DNA of 64,000 bases from Lotus japonicus. Taxonomy: Eukaryota > Streptophyta > Magnoliopsida > Fabales > Fabaceae. The stretch covers positions 51,140,066 to 51,204,065 of the forward strand of contig NC_080042.1 of NCBI RefSeq assembly GCF_012489685.1, in the 5' to 3' direction. Below, piece after piece: positions 1 through 10,818 of the stretch. Position 1 is the first letter of the stretch. The number at the start of each line of letters is the position of its first letter. Both the position numbers and the translations under genes were made by a program. The notes below the pieces were generated by a model. It had not been told where the DNA came from and did not search any database. It saw only the letters and a list, made by a program, of their open reading frames with translations.

Positions 1-804
1 TTTATAAATGAATATTCTATATCCAAAAACTAGCGTTAGAGAATCCTTTGTCTCAATTAACCCTTAAACACTTCTTGAGCCTTTAATATCTTTTTCTTTC
101 ACTACCCTTCTACCCACTGGCCATGTTACAAGCCGAATAAAGTCCATTCTGATCAATGATTGATTGCTTTTGTTTCTTAAACTTTAATTTTAGGACAACA
201 CATTTACACTTGTGCATCTTTTCTCCTTGAAAAAAAATAAAAAAAGAGAGAAAAAAGGAAAAAAGAGAAAAAGGAGAGTCAATTGAAATATTTTGAAGTG
301 ATAGGAGTAAAATTTTGATCAATAGTCTGAAGCAAGGATTGTCAAGGAGATTTATGGGTCCTGACCTTTTCGCATGCACAACAGATCATTGAACTGACCA
401 TCACTTGGGGGCTTGTTGTTCTTGATCTATTCCCAACAGAATAAGAATAATGGGCAGATATTTCCCGGGGCTTGTTACCACCCTCTAAAAATCATTTTCT
501 TGAAAACAATCCTTTTATCTATCCACTAGGTGTTGTGCTGCAATGGTGAAAATAAAACCTTTTGAAATTCTGAGAATGCTACTTTTCCAAAGTATTTAAA
601 AGAAAATGTCAAATTTGGATTGATTTTGGAATACAATTCATGAAGCTGCAGTTTTACCCAAAAAAAAATTCATCATTCCAGGTATATAACTCTCTTTCTC
701 TCGAGCATTGTGATGCTTGACTTCTCCTCAATTATCTAATTTGGGGCTTAGCCAATAGGTACTCGTGCCTAGTTCTCCCTTTAGGGTACCGAGACCCTTA
801 TTAT

Positions 805-1345
805 CTCTTATTCAGGCACTAGAATTCCTCGTAAGAGTTTTCGAGTGTCTGTCTTTATCACCTTAGAGAAGATGTTAGAACTCCACGTTGATTGTTGTCC
901 GTGTTGTCGAGAATCTACTGCTCTATCACCTTAGCTCAAGCGTTAGAATTCCCTGTAGATTTGTTGTCCAGTTTGTCGAGCGTTTGTTGTTTTATCATTT
1001 ATTTCAGACATTAGAATTCCTCGTAAGAGTTTTCGAGTGTCTATCTTTATCACCTTAGCAAAGATGTTAGAATTCCACGTTGATTTATTGTCCGTGTTTT
1101 CAAGCATCTGGTGCTTTATCACCTTAGCTCAAGCGTTAGAATTTCTTGTAGATTTGTTGTCCAACGCTTATTGCAGACATTAGAATTCCTCGTAAGAGTT
1201 GTCGAGTGTCTGTCTTTATCACCTTAGCAAAGATATTAGAATTCCACGTGGATTTGTTGTCCGTGTTGTCGAGCATCAAGTGCTTTATCACCTTAGCTCA
1301 AGCGTTAGAATTCCCTGTAGAGATGTTATCCAGGTTATCAAGTGT
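805..1345 (+). repeat. Degenerate tandem repeat in the Ogre 3' noncoding region
   Basis: The phrase TAGAATTCC...TTTATCACCTTAG recurs about every 60-65 bp. Higher-order blocks start near 821, 1013 and 1182, so spacing is 192 and 169 bp. Each block holds about three diverged subunits. Tandem repeats just upstream of the 3' LTR are typical of Ogre elements. The small open frames here are repeat artefacts. Confidence 0.7.
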
Positions 1346-1755
1346 TTGTTGTTTTTATCTCGTAATTCACATTTACTCGCTCATTGATTACATGTTATTT
1401 ATTGAGTGTTTAATGTTTGTCTTGTGATCCGGCCAAAATTGGCTGCTTGTGACTTTGCTTGACCTTTCTCATCGAAAGGTAAGCAAAGGGGGGCTGCTGT
1501 CAGCACCAAATTTTGTCCTACTTTTAATAAAATTAATTTAATATAAAAATTAGCATTCAAAATTATATTTATAGTAATTAATTAAATGATTGCAGAATTA
1601 TAATTTTAATTAAATAAATAAATACGAAAATAGATAATAAATACCAAAAATAAATTAGATTATTCTAGATGGGCTTTTCTTCCTCTCCAAGAATGGTGAG
1701 GAATGATTCCCAAAAATATTCTAGGAGTGGTGAGCTAGAAACCCTAGACCTGCAG

Positions 1756-1764
1756 ATATAAATA
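1756..1764 (+). promoter_or_regulatory. TATA box of the Ogre-like LTR
   Basis: ATATAAATA followed by a GAGAGAG leader lies about 260 bp into the LTR, where a U3 promoter would be expected. Transcription would start near 1790. No expression evidence is available. Confidence 0.45.
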
Positions 1765-2652
1765 GAGAGAGTTTTGTAGTGATATCATGTTCAGAGAGTG
1801 AGGGAAAAACTGAGTGTTCACTTTTGAGTTATAGTTCCATCTTTGAACATCAACTCTAAAATACATGATATTAAGTGTGAGTGTGAGAGTGAATTTCCAG
1901 TAGCAAGATCATCAAGCGTGATTGAAAAGTAAACCTATGCATTTCATGCTTGCAATTTGGTTCTGATTCTATACGTAATTGAAAAGGTAATGTTTTTCTT
2001 CTTCTTTGTCCGTAAAGTATGTGAACATAATGGGTTTGTTTTCAAATTTCAAGTTTAAATGTCACCAACTTAGGCTTCCCTCACTTCATCACTATTTTGT
2101 ATATATATTAGAAACTAAATTAGTTCTTTTTGAGTCACAAAGATTAGGTGATGTTCCGTTTCTTTTTTTTCTTCGTCTTCCCTAGTACAGGATTCTTTTT
2201 TTATAAAAGGGGATTAGATTCTTTAATTTAAAAAACAATATAATCTAAATATGTTAATTACGGCAGGTTTATTTCCTTTCCTCTCATTCATATAATCAAA
2301 ACACAAATCTTTTTAAATATCAATTTAAACTAACGTGAATTCTTAATGGTTGGCTGTTCTTGTAAATAAAATACACCCACCAACTTAAAATTATCTCTTT
2401 TCTACAAATAAAACATGTTAATTAATATATCAAATCTTTTCAAAATAAAAAACACAAACCAATCTAAAAATATTATAAGAACTATGTGGCCTTGAAGACT
2501 CCACTGCACAATGGGGGATACGTAGGTGCAAGCTTCAAAGCTTGTCGGGCTTAATCAATAAATAATCTTTTTTTATTTATTTAATTAGAATCATATAAAA
2601 ATAATATTTAATCTTCTTTTTTTAATAAGTAGGTTTAAAGTTATTATATTTT

Positions 2653-2733
2653 TTAGTGAGCTGACCGTGGGGCGAGGGATTAGTCTCATGGATGTCGGCT
2701 GTGGGGATACCTTGGTTAAGACAAAAAAAAAAC
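2653..2733 (+). mobile_element. 5'-truncated SINE inside the Ogre LTR
   Basis: An 81-bp insert ends in an A-run and is flanked by a 13-bp direct repeat GTTATTATATTTT (2640-2652 and 2734-2746). It contains a GAGGGATTAGTCTC stretch resembling a pol III B box. The head with the A box is missing, so this is a 5'-truncated copy. It belongs to a different SINE family from the one at 50237. Confidence 0.7.
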
Positions 2734-2963
2734 GTTATTATATTTTGCACAATTAATTAGAGGTACCGTTTTTTCTAAACGGGCATCGTGAGGTGTTAAA
2801 ACCTTCCTCACATGTAAGTGACTCCCGAATTCAGATCTCTAATCGCAGACTAGTTTGAATTTATTTTGAGGGTTCCAATTCCCCTAAATAAATTGGTGGC
2901 GGCTCTACATTATTTTATATTATTTTTCACCGCAACCATGGTTGCGACAAGACAATTTCAATT

Positions 2964-3525
2964 TTTCACTATAAATGTGATGGTAGTGGTGTTAAAAGTC
3001 AGGTCAATGTCCATACTTTGGGTACCGATTCCTGGAGAAGGATTGAGGATTTCCCTTATACTATTTTCACAGATATATTTGCAAAATTGGTGAGTGGAAC
3101 ACTTAACATGTTTTCAATAACTGCAAATGATTCATGGACTATTGTTTCTTTGGATTTGGGGAAGGAGTTTTATCAAGAAATTTCCCAGCCTGATTATGGA
3201 GATGGAGATCTAATTGGTAGGAACTTAATAGTACCAAGAGATTGTTTGTGCATCCTTGCTCATAAGCGGATAATTTCAGATATTTGGCTTATGATAGAAT
3301 ATGGTATTCAAGTCTTGGACTAAATTGTTCAGTATTTCTATTCAAGATCCTAAAGCTTTTCCACCTACCGTAATTCATATTTCTGAGGATGATGAAATGC
3401 TGCTAGACTACCAGGGCAAGGTCATTGTTTATAATCCAAGACATGATACTTTTAAAACTCCTCTTTTTCAACACGAGGGTTTCATTACTCCGTGGGTGTA
3501 TGTTGAGAGTTTGCTATCACCTTGA
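2964..3525 (+). pseudogene. F-box protein fragment (C-terminal F-box-associated domain)
   Basis: The conceptual product reads HTLGTDSWRRIEDFPY, then SGTLN, VSLDLGKE and a C-terminal LLDYQGKVIVYNPR block. This is the usual order in the F-box-associated interaction domain of plant SKP1-cullin-F-box substrate receptors. The N-terminal F-box is absent: homology begins at about 2964, right after the Ogre remnant. A two-base loss near 3312, between GIQ and SWTK, shifts the frame. The C-terminal stop is at 3523-3525. This is a dead 5'-truncated copy; an insertion or recombination at the LTR edge probably removed the front half. Confidence 0.75.
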
Positions 3526-6121
3526 TCTTAAAATTTGAGGATGAGAATGTAATGCTACATATTTGAGTGTGAGGTTTGTGAACAATATGAAAATAATACC
3601 TTCTAATTCGTGTTAAATGTTTTATGCTAGTGTTCATTACTGTTGTCTTCATTCGTCCTTATTAATCAATTGTTGATATGATATGCTGTATGGGTGAGCA
3701 ACAGCCTATTACAAATAAAAGAGTGTGTTTGTTTTTACATCCAATTAAAAGAAAGAGGACATTAACTCAATACGCTCAGATGTTTCATTAACATTTTTTA
3801 TTTAAGGGTTTGTTTTTCTCTTTGCGAGCGTTGAACCGTCAAAACGTAGAAAAAGGATGGGTCATCAAACACCCTCTAAGAGTATGTTTGCAAACTTGTT
3901 TTTTCTTTCAATGTGAAAGAAAATTCACATGTGTTGTGACAGAATATGTAAAGAAAACCTAGTTGTTTCGTTAGCTTAAAAGTTCTTTTAGATCAATCAA
4001 ACATATATTCAAATACACACTTAGACCCTGAAATATCCAATGTTTTAGTAACCGTTTGGATATCAATTGTCAGCGAGTTTGAAAAAAAGTAAAGACGAGT
4101 TAAGCACGGGTTAGTTCTTATGGGTCATGCTTTGGTAAAAAATTCCTTGGTAAATAAAACTTATGAAACCTGCCCCTGTCCGTGAAACATACATAACAAT
4201 ATTAATTAAAATTTCCCTTTGTATGTATCTGTTGTACCTAAATGATTCATACAAGCACTAAATTACACACTATGTATTATATTACACAACATATCACATT
4301 ATATTTATGCATCCAACTCGTACGATATTTACCTGTGTGGCCTCTTCTTATTGGTTCTTACATATTATAGTTTGGTCGAGCGGTCTTCTACACTAGACGA
4401 GCACATTGTAGAATATTCTATATTTATGAAGTTTTCATTTTCATCACTTCAAGAAATATTGGAGTAAATGGAACGCCACGCTCTTTCTTCTTGTTCACGC
4501 TTCACCATGTAAGATACAATGAGGTACAAACATATCTCTTGAATGTTTAACTTATATTTGCTCCTCATAGCCACAGTCATCGTTAAGAACTCCCTCTCAT
4601 TAGCTATAAAATGGCTCAGTCTCTTCTTCTTTTTACCCACAATCACATCCTTCATTGTTCCTAATCCTTATAGTTTCCCACTTGCAAAAACCCATGGAAA
4701 CTCCCGTAACACCACTAGTTTTGTCTCTTCCTTTCCATGTTATCGCAAGATTGTGCTTCTTTCGTGTCTTAGCTACGAGTATAGCCACCCTAACCCCATG
4801 AATTCATGTGCATGATGACACCATTTTGTGAAAAAGAAAGGGACTTTGACCTCATTGTTGGTGATGAACCTTGATCTGATATGGCGTGGGGCAGGTGAGT
4901 ATAAGTTTTCGGTGGAGGGCGATTGAGGGCTTTGAACCATTGCAGAAGTCACCAAGGGTGGTTCTAGTGTTCTTGAGGGAGGTGATGTAGCTGCAGTAAG
5001 TTGGGCATCGAGGTTCATTAAGATAGATAGAGAGAGAAGGGATGAAATTGGGAGGAGGATCATCCACCGAAAGTAGTGTCCCTAATTCCTCTTGTTCCAC
5101 CTGCACCAACTCGTTTGAGTAATCATCTAGCATAACACACTGATAGATATAGTCCATGATTTTTTTTATTTGCTTCCTTTGGCTAGTTATATTTGAGAAT
5201 GAATTCGACCAAACCTGACTTGTGCTCAGCCTTAATTTGCACCTTGTAGGATTTCTATGCTAATTGAAGTATAAAATACTAGAATTTATTGGTTCTTTCG
5301 TTCAATATAATTCTTGTTTTATATTGCATCAAATAGCTAGTACTTTCTGGTTTATTTTTAATAATTCATGCTAACACTAGTATGTTGTATATTTTTTGCT
5401 AATTGTAGTGCAAATTTCAGTGTTGCTTCAATTCTTGCAAGCATGTTTTGAGTGTCAAATCAAATTTTATCTTTCATGTGATTCTTAATGAAGTTCATAA
5501 ATATCCAGTAGCTGGAGAAGTTTTTGTTTGCTTTTGGCCATTTAAATATTTAGATTCAGATTATTGGATGGTAACATATCAATCGAGAGAAGTTAAATTA
5601 TGACTCAATCAAATAAGAACAAGATGATATAATTAAGAAAAACCCTAGCTTTTATAAAAATTAGACTAACCTAAATTATATTTATCATTGGAGGAAATTT
5701 AAAGTTAGTATATAGGTTTTGTTAAAACATTGATGACAACATAAAATAAAACTCGAATAAACAACATTTATATTACGATGTTCAATTAAATGTTGAACTC
5801 TAAGACCACATGCTATGGATATGTGTGCGATGAAAGATATTTTTTCTACACCATAAATACTCTAAATTCCCTTTAAGTACTCAATCGTAGTATACTATCG
5901 AATTTTATCGTATTCACAAAGATTTCTCTAGTTTTGTAACTGAAGGACGCTTCAAATGTTGAAGTGATATTGTTATTGTATTTTATCAATAGGGAAAAGA
6001 AAACAAACAAAAATGGAACAAGAGAGAACGATGAATAACGAGGAAACACTTGTTAAGGAAATGATTTAGTGACGTTATGTATAACTTGAATAATAATCAT
6101 TATATAATCATTGAATACAAA
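3526..6121. other. Intergenic, no gene supported
   Basis: AT-rich sequence with no convincing gene. Open frames of 90-101 codons on both strands between about 4450 and 5157 show no recognisable domain, and the two strands overlap, so I do not call them. No terminal inverted repeats or target duplications were found. Confidence 0.4.
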
Positions 6122-6135
6122 AAAAAATCACTACC

Positions 6136-6155
6136 TTTTTTTTGGTAAGCAAAAA
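6136..6155 (-). mobile_element. Micro-insertion resembling a SINE 3' tail
   Basis: A T-run followed by GGTAAGC sits between two copies of AAAAAATCACTACC (6122-6135 and 6156-6169). Read on the minus strand it is GCTTACC plus A-run, like the tail of a retroposon. The A-runs blur the exact limits. Confidence 0.5.
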
Positions 6156-6169
6156 AAAAAATCACTACC

Positions 6170-7633
6170 TAGCGCATGAGTTTAGCTACACATATATACA
6201 GTGAAGGAAGAAGGAGAAGTGGAAACCAAGGAAGACATGGTCATGGTTTGGGAAGATATTTCAAGCCCTAACTAAGCTCCATAGCCTCAACTCCACTTTC
6301 CAAGAGCTCCAAAGGTGTTCCTTAGCATAGGAAGACAGAAAATAGAAGAAGAAAGTGAAAGGAATGCCCTAACTTTGTGTTTGCTGTCTTTTAAACGAGC
6401 TGTCTACAACCCGGGGTGCGGTCGCACCCTACAACAGTGTGTTCACACCGGCTGTGACAGAGTTAGGTTTCCCTCGTAAAATGTCTCTTGCAGATCGTTT
6501 ATCGTTGGATCGGGTTGAAATTTTAATGTATTCAATATGAATGGTCGGATTGTCAAGAAATTGTTTATGCAATGAGAAAAACACTGACACAATAAGCAGT
6601 GATGTTGCTATAGTGAAACCTACAAACCAAAATTATGAAAAACACATAAAAAATATTTAATAAAATCTAGAAAATCATAATATAAACTAAATGTAAAAGT
6701 TCATGAAGTTAGATTAAGGAATTAAAATTACAAAAATAACCTCCTAAACCATCCTAAAATACTCATGAAAAACACTGTAGAAACATTGGTCAACAATACC
6801 TTTAAAAGAGATTTTAAATGCAAACATTTTAGTATTCATACAACATTTTTCTAGGGTTATAAACCATGACAAATAGTTTAAATATCTAGAAAATAGCTTC
6901 GGACGTATAAGTCGATGCTAAAGTTTGTAAATTAGTGTCGGACTATACGAGCGACTCTAAAACAATACATTAGTTTAGACCTTCTGGTCAAGTAAGTAGC
7001 GTCGGCTTTATTGACACAAAAATTTAGTGTATGTGTGAAGTTGAATCAGGAGTAGCATAAGAAAAGGGGGTTTGAATTGTGTCGTCAAAAAACTTGGATT
7101 TCCAAACGATTAAAAGATTTGTCATCTTAGATGGGTTCATTTGGTGCACCGGAAAAGTGAGGGCTAAGGAGGAGACAAAGAACACCAAGATTTTTATCCT
7201 GGTTCACCCCTAAAACGATAGGGCTACGTCCAGTCCTTGACTATACCAATATTTCACTATCCAAGTATCAATGACTTATCCTTACAAGTATTATTGTCCA
7301 TGCCTCTTCACGCATTGTCGAGTATTCTTTGGCCACTGCCTCTCCAGGGATTACAGAATATTCTTTTGCCACTGCCTCTCCAGGAATTATAAGTATTAGT
7401 AGGACTTCTCCTTACTAAGTATTATTGGGACTCCTCATACAAAGTATTATCCATGACTCCTTAAACGATCTTTCTCAAGATTGTCCACTTCTACTTAGTT
7501 TTCTTCTTCTAAGAGTGATTGTATAAACAATTAAGCTTGTGAACTATAAAGTATTGTTGACGATATTTTTCTCTAAGTATATATTTTATGTTCTATTACA
7601 TGAGAGATTTAGTTAGGGATTTGACTCTTCAGG
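6170..7633. other. Intergenic, unassigned repeats
   Basis: No gene seen. About 6405-6475 has an imperfect palindrome rich in GGTGCGGTCGCACC. About 6895-7030 has AGCGTCGG-type repeats that vaguely recall CACTA subterminal motifs but lack a clean terminus. About 7300-7450 repeats short phrases such as CACTGCCTCTCCAGG. Confidence 0.35.
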
Positions 7634-8226
7634 AAATCTTCTCTACATGTTGAAGCGGACGATAATGTATTCTGAAGTGTGAGTCGTAAGCTTATGAGTG
7701 CAATCGCTAAGCTGCAATGTCTTCATATCTTTCCCTTTATACTTATCAATCTTCTGTGTGATGCATTATAACCCTAACCCCTAATCATGAGACCCTACAG
7801 ATAATGGGGATAGATGTGTTGTTATACTCACGGCCCAACCCCTTACACATGTCAACCGCCCCTGGTGTTCGCCCTAGGGGGGGGGGGGTCCTTGATTCCC
7901 AAAGTCTTTTCACTAGCCCCTAGCGGGCTTAAGAAAATCTTCTCTACATGTTGAAGCAGACGATAATGTATTATGAACTGTGGTCGTAAGCCTCTGAGTG
8001 CAGTCGCTAAGCTGCAATGTCTTCATATCTTTCCCTTCATACTTAAGAATCTTCTGTGTGATGCATTATAACCCTAACCCCTAATCATGAGACCCTACAG
8101 CTAATGGGGATAGATGGGTTGTTTTACTCTCGGCCCAACCCCCTTACACATGTCAACCGCTCCCGCGTTTGCCCTAGAGGGCCCCTCCTTGATTCCCAAA
8201 GTCTTTTCACTCGCCCCTAGCGAGCT
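7634..8226 (+). repeat. Tandem duplication of a ~301-bp unit
   Basis: The unit starting AAATCTTCTCTACATGTTGAAG at 7634 recurs at 7935, and both copies end in CCCCTAGCG(G/A)GCTT. The copies are highly similar over their full length and include an ACCCTAACCCCTAA stretch. The first copy holds a run of about 13 G near 7878. No coding capacity is recognised. Confidence 0.85.
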
Positions 8227-9440
8227 TCACCTTGCCCGATCTTGACCGTCCCTAGGCGAGTCCCTCTAGGTTATTGGGGTTTAGCCCATTCCAAAAAGAG
8301 GTTAGAAGATTCCAAAACTAGCACCAAATGTAGAACAACGAGCTAAATGCACGTGATTTCAATTCAAAAAACTTACTCAAATTCAATTTCAGTTTGCTTT
8401 AGAACAAGTTTAGACCCTAACCCCTAACATGAAGTCCAAATTCAAATTGTTATCCCCGAGGTCTTTGATTTTGTTCTCCCTCTATTGTTTGCGATGTCCA
8501 AGAGTCACAAAATCATGATGAGTTGAAAAAGATGGAGTGTGGGAAATGGTAGGGGGCGGCAACGCGTTCCTCACTTCTTCCTCATCGTCAATCTGCTCTT
8601 CCTCTTGTTGTTCTCTTCCACAGTTCCTTTCTCATGACAACAAACCTTGAGTTTTCTCTTATTCTTATTCTTCCTCTCTGTTGGATTGTGGTTTGGAGTA
8701 ATGTTTTGGAAAGTTTGGAGTTTTGTGGTTGACAAGGAAGAGAGGTGGTGGTTTAAATGGTACTACTATTTTTCGATGATCTAAATAAAATAAAATAAAA
8801 TATAAAAACTTTTCTTTTCTGAATTTAAATTTAAATTTAAATTCATATTATATATTTATATCATTACAAAATATAAAAAAAAAACTTAAATATGTTCGAA
8901 GTCCCTATAAATAATTTTCCGATGTACAAAAAAAAAAGTCCCTATAAATAGGTAAAACACCTTTTCAATCCATCAATCCTGGACTGAGGGAGTTTTTAGT
9001 AGAGTTAACACCCATGACTAAGGTGTGACCACGAGCTAAGGGACTTTTGCAGAGTCATGCCTGTTACCGAGGTAAGCCATAAGGCTTGAGTAGTATCTCC
9101 AAGCTGCCTTCAATTTTGTTGATTTTGTTGACTGTAATTAGCTTAGTCCCAAACTCTAAGTTTGAGATAGGCGTTTGCTAATGAGATTTTGGTGAAGTAT
9201 GGTTTGCTCCTAAACAGTTCTTCAAGCCTCCATCTATGAATTTCTTGTGTTCTTCAAAGTCCATTCATTTTGATCCATTCTAAAAATAAAATAAAAAGAA
9301 CTAGTTGTTGAGGAATGGGGAGAGGGAAATTTTTTATATGAGATGTCACTCTGAAAATTATGGTCTATTTGTTTCGGTTGAAAATAGATGGTCTGTTTTT
9401 AAATACTAACCAAACACATTTATAAGTCTTATAAAAAAAT
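8227..9440. other. Intergenic, no gene supported
   Basis: AT-rich region with simple repeats around 8790-8890. I see no frame with a recognisable domain. Apart from the micro-insertion at 8914, no element boundaries were found. Confidence 0.35.
8914..8935 (+). mobile_element. Micro-insertion: SINE 3' tail with 15-bp target duplication
   Basis: A 22-bp insert (ATTTTCCGATGTAC plus eight A) lies between two exact copies of AAGTCCCTATAAATA (8899-8913 and 8936-8950). The insert matches the 3' end of the SINE at 50237-50346, which reads CTTTTCGATGTACC plus A-run on its sense strand. This fits a retroposon truncated almost to its tail. Confidence 0.7.
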
Positions 9441-9790
9441 GACATTCCCAGGATTTTTCTTTTTTGTAAATACCCACCATATATTAATCAAATGGGTAAA
9501 GAAGCCAAAACATCATAATCTTTAAAGTAAGTCGCGGCTAACAGAACCTCCTCCACCCACACATAATCGTCAAAGCTGGAGGCATTCCGAGCCAAAAAAA
9601 CAGCCACGAAATTCCTCGAATGTCTAACAAAAGAAAATACAACTGAATCAAAATGCGAAATAAGCCTATGGCAATCACTTACAATAGAATATGAATAATT
9701 ACTCCCCTCAGCGCCTCTCCTCCAAGCTTGGTATATTCCCAAGAATATTATTTCTGAGAATGTGTTTCTCAACCTTTTAACAAACACCCT
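9440..9790 (-). pseudogene. LINE remnant: C-terminal RNase H-like segment
   Basis: The minus-strand product (9488-9787, about 99 residues) reads SDCHRLI, then VRHSRNFVAVFLAR, then VWVEE. This resembles the RVT_3/RNase H-like C-terminus of plant non-LTR retrotransposon proteins, where an HxxRxxNxxA motif and a terminal WxEE are usual. Only the tail is present; reverse transcriptase and endonuclease are missing. It fits the common 5' truncation of LINEs. Family placement is from remembered consensus. Confidence 0.6.
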
Positions 9791-10556
9791 TAAAGTTTAA
9801 GGTAAAATTGTACCGTTTAAATAGGGGTGGCAATATGGGCCTAGCCCGCTCTACTGCAGTTTTGGGTGGGCTGGAAAATGTAGCCCCCGTAAAACCCGCC
9901 CCATTCTTTCCCGCAATTTAACGGGCTGAGGGTGGGTTAGGCCGCGGGTTCTATCTCTTTTTTTCATAAAAAATTGCTGGGAGTGGTTTGGGCTGCTAAA
10001 TAATTGTGATACTAACGTGTTTTATTTGAAAGGGACAAGAGTGGGTTTGCATGTTTCTTTAGTTTAGTTTAGTAAAAGATTGGGTATAATCATTTGTATA
10101 GTGTTACATTCATGTAGTTGTTACATTCATGTAGTGTATGTTTACTTTCTTAGTCTGCAAATGGATATTGCATTGCTTGCAATATTTCAGATTTTTTTAC
10201 CAAAAATTTGTTTTTTATTTCTCTTATATAGTGGCCCATGGGCGGGACAGGATTTAGAGCGCACTTTTTTTGGCGGGTTAGCCCAACCCATCCCGTTTGT
10301 GTTTAAATTTCTTGGTAGTCTTCGGTATTAACTCACCCAACAAGAATTAATAAATAATTCTAACACAAGAACCACATGAAAGAAAAACACAATTCCCATA
10401 GACATGATTTTCCCTTCTTCTAACGGAAATTTGATTAGCTATAGGAGAAAAAAAAAACAGAATTTAGCTTTTTGGATTGTTCCTTAAAAAAAGTAAAAAT
10501 TGGTTTAATAAATCTAGTATAATTCACCGGCAATTATTTTGGAAAAAAACAAACTT

Positions 10557-10569
10557 TTTTTTTGAACCA
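10557..10569 (-). mobile_element. Micro-insertion with 16-bp target duplication
   Basis: Thirteen bases (T-run then GAACCA) sit between two exact copies of GGAAAAAAACAAACTT (10541-10556 and 10570-10585). On the minus strand this is TGGTTC plus A-run. Confidence 0.55.
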
Positions 10570-10818
10570 GGAAAAAAACAAACTTGGAGTAAGAGAACTA
10601 GAGAAAGTAAGCTTATGAATTCCAATTGACTTAAATAATATTACTTGATTTCGATATCATCTTTTCACAATATATATTAAACCATGGCGCTCATTAGAAG
10701 ACGCCAAATAATGTTTTTAACATGCCCTCCAACTCAATGTCTCATAAATGAAAGGGCAACTTCAGGTTGCCTACATAAAACTTAGTGAATATAAAGCCAT
10801 TCACCAATGCCTTCAGAA

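Larger units (their letters stand above)
1..2960 (+). mobile_element. Ogre/Tat-like Ty3/gypsy element: 3' noncoding region, LTR and primer-binding site
   Basis: Sequence up to about 1497 looks like the noncoding 3' internal region of an Ogre-type element: tandem repeats, then a purine tract with six G (about 1486-1494). The LTR begins near 1498 at the TGTCAGCACC-type start and runs to about 2893. It has a TATA box and, near 2510, a GGGGGATACGTAGG-type motif that I associate with legume Ogre LTRs. A TGGTGGCGGCTC motif at about 2895-2906 fits an Arg-tRNA primer-binding site. No gag or pol coding is left. Downstream the element stops within about 70 bp against an F-box relic. Lineage is from remembered motifs; the exact LTR ends are uncertain. 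Confidence 0.6.

Noticed and set aside
4449..5157. Overlapping open frames of 68-101 codons on both strands
   Set aside because: No recognisable domain, no splice pattern and overlapping frames; probably chance.
6895..7030. Possible CACTA fragment with AGCGTCGG repeats and a TTTAGTG end
   Set aside because: No clean CACTA terminus or partner end; repeats too few.
9822..10330. Possible hAT-type repeat beginning TAGGGGTGGCAATATGGG with GGCGGG phrases at both sides
   Set aside because: Only one plausible terminus and no 8-bp target duplication could be found.
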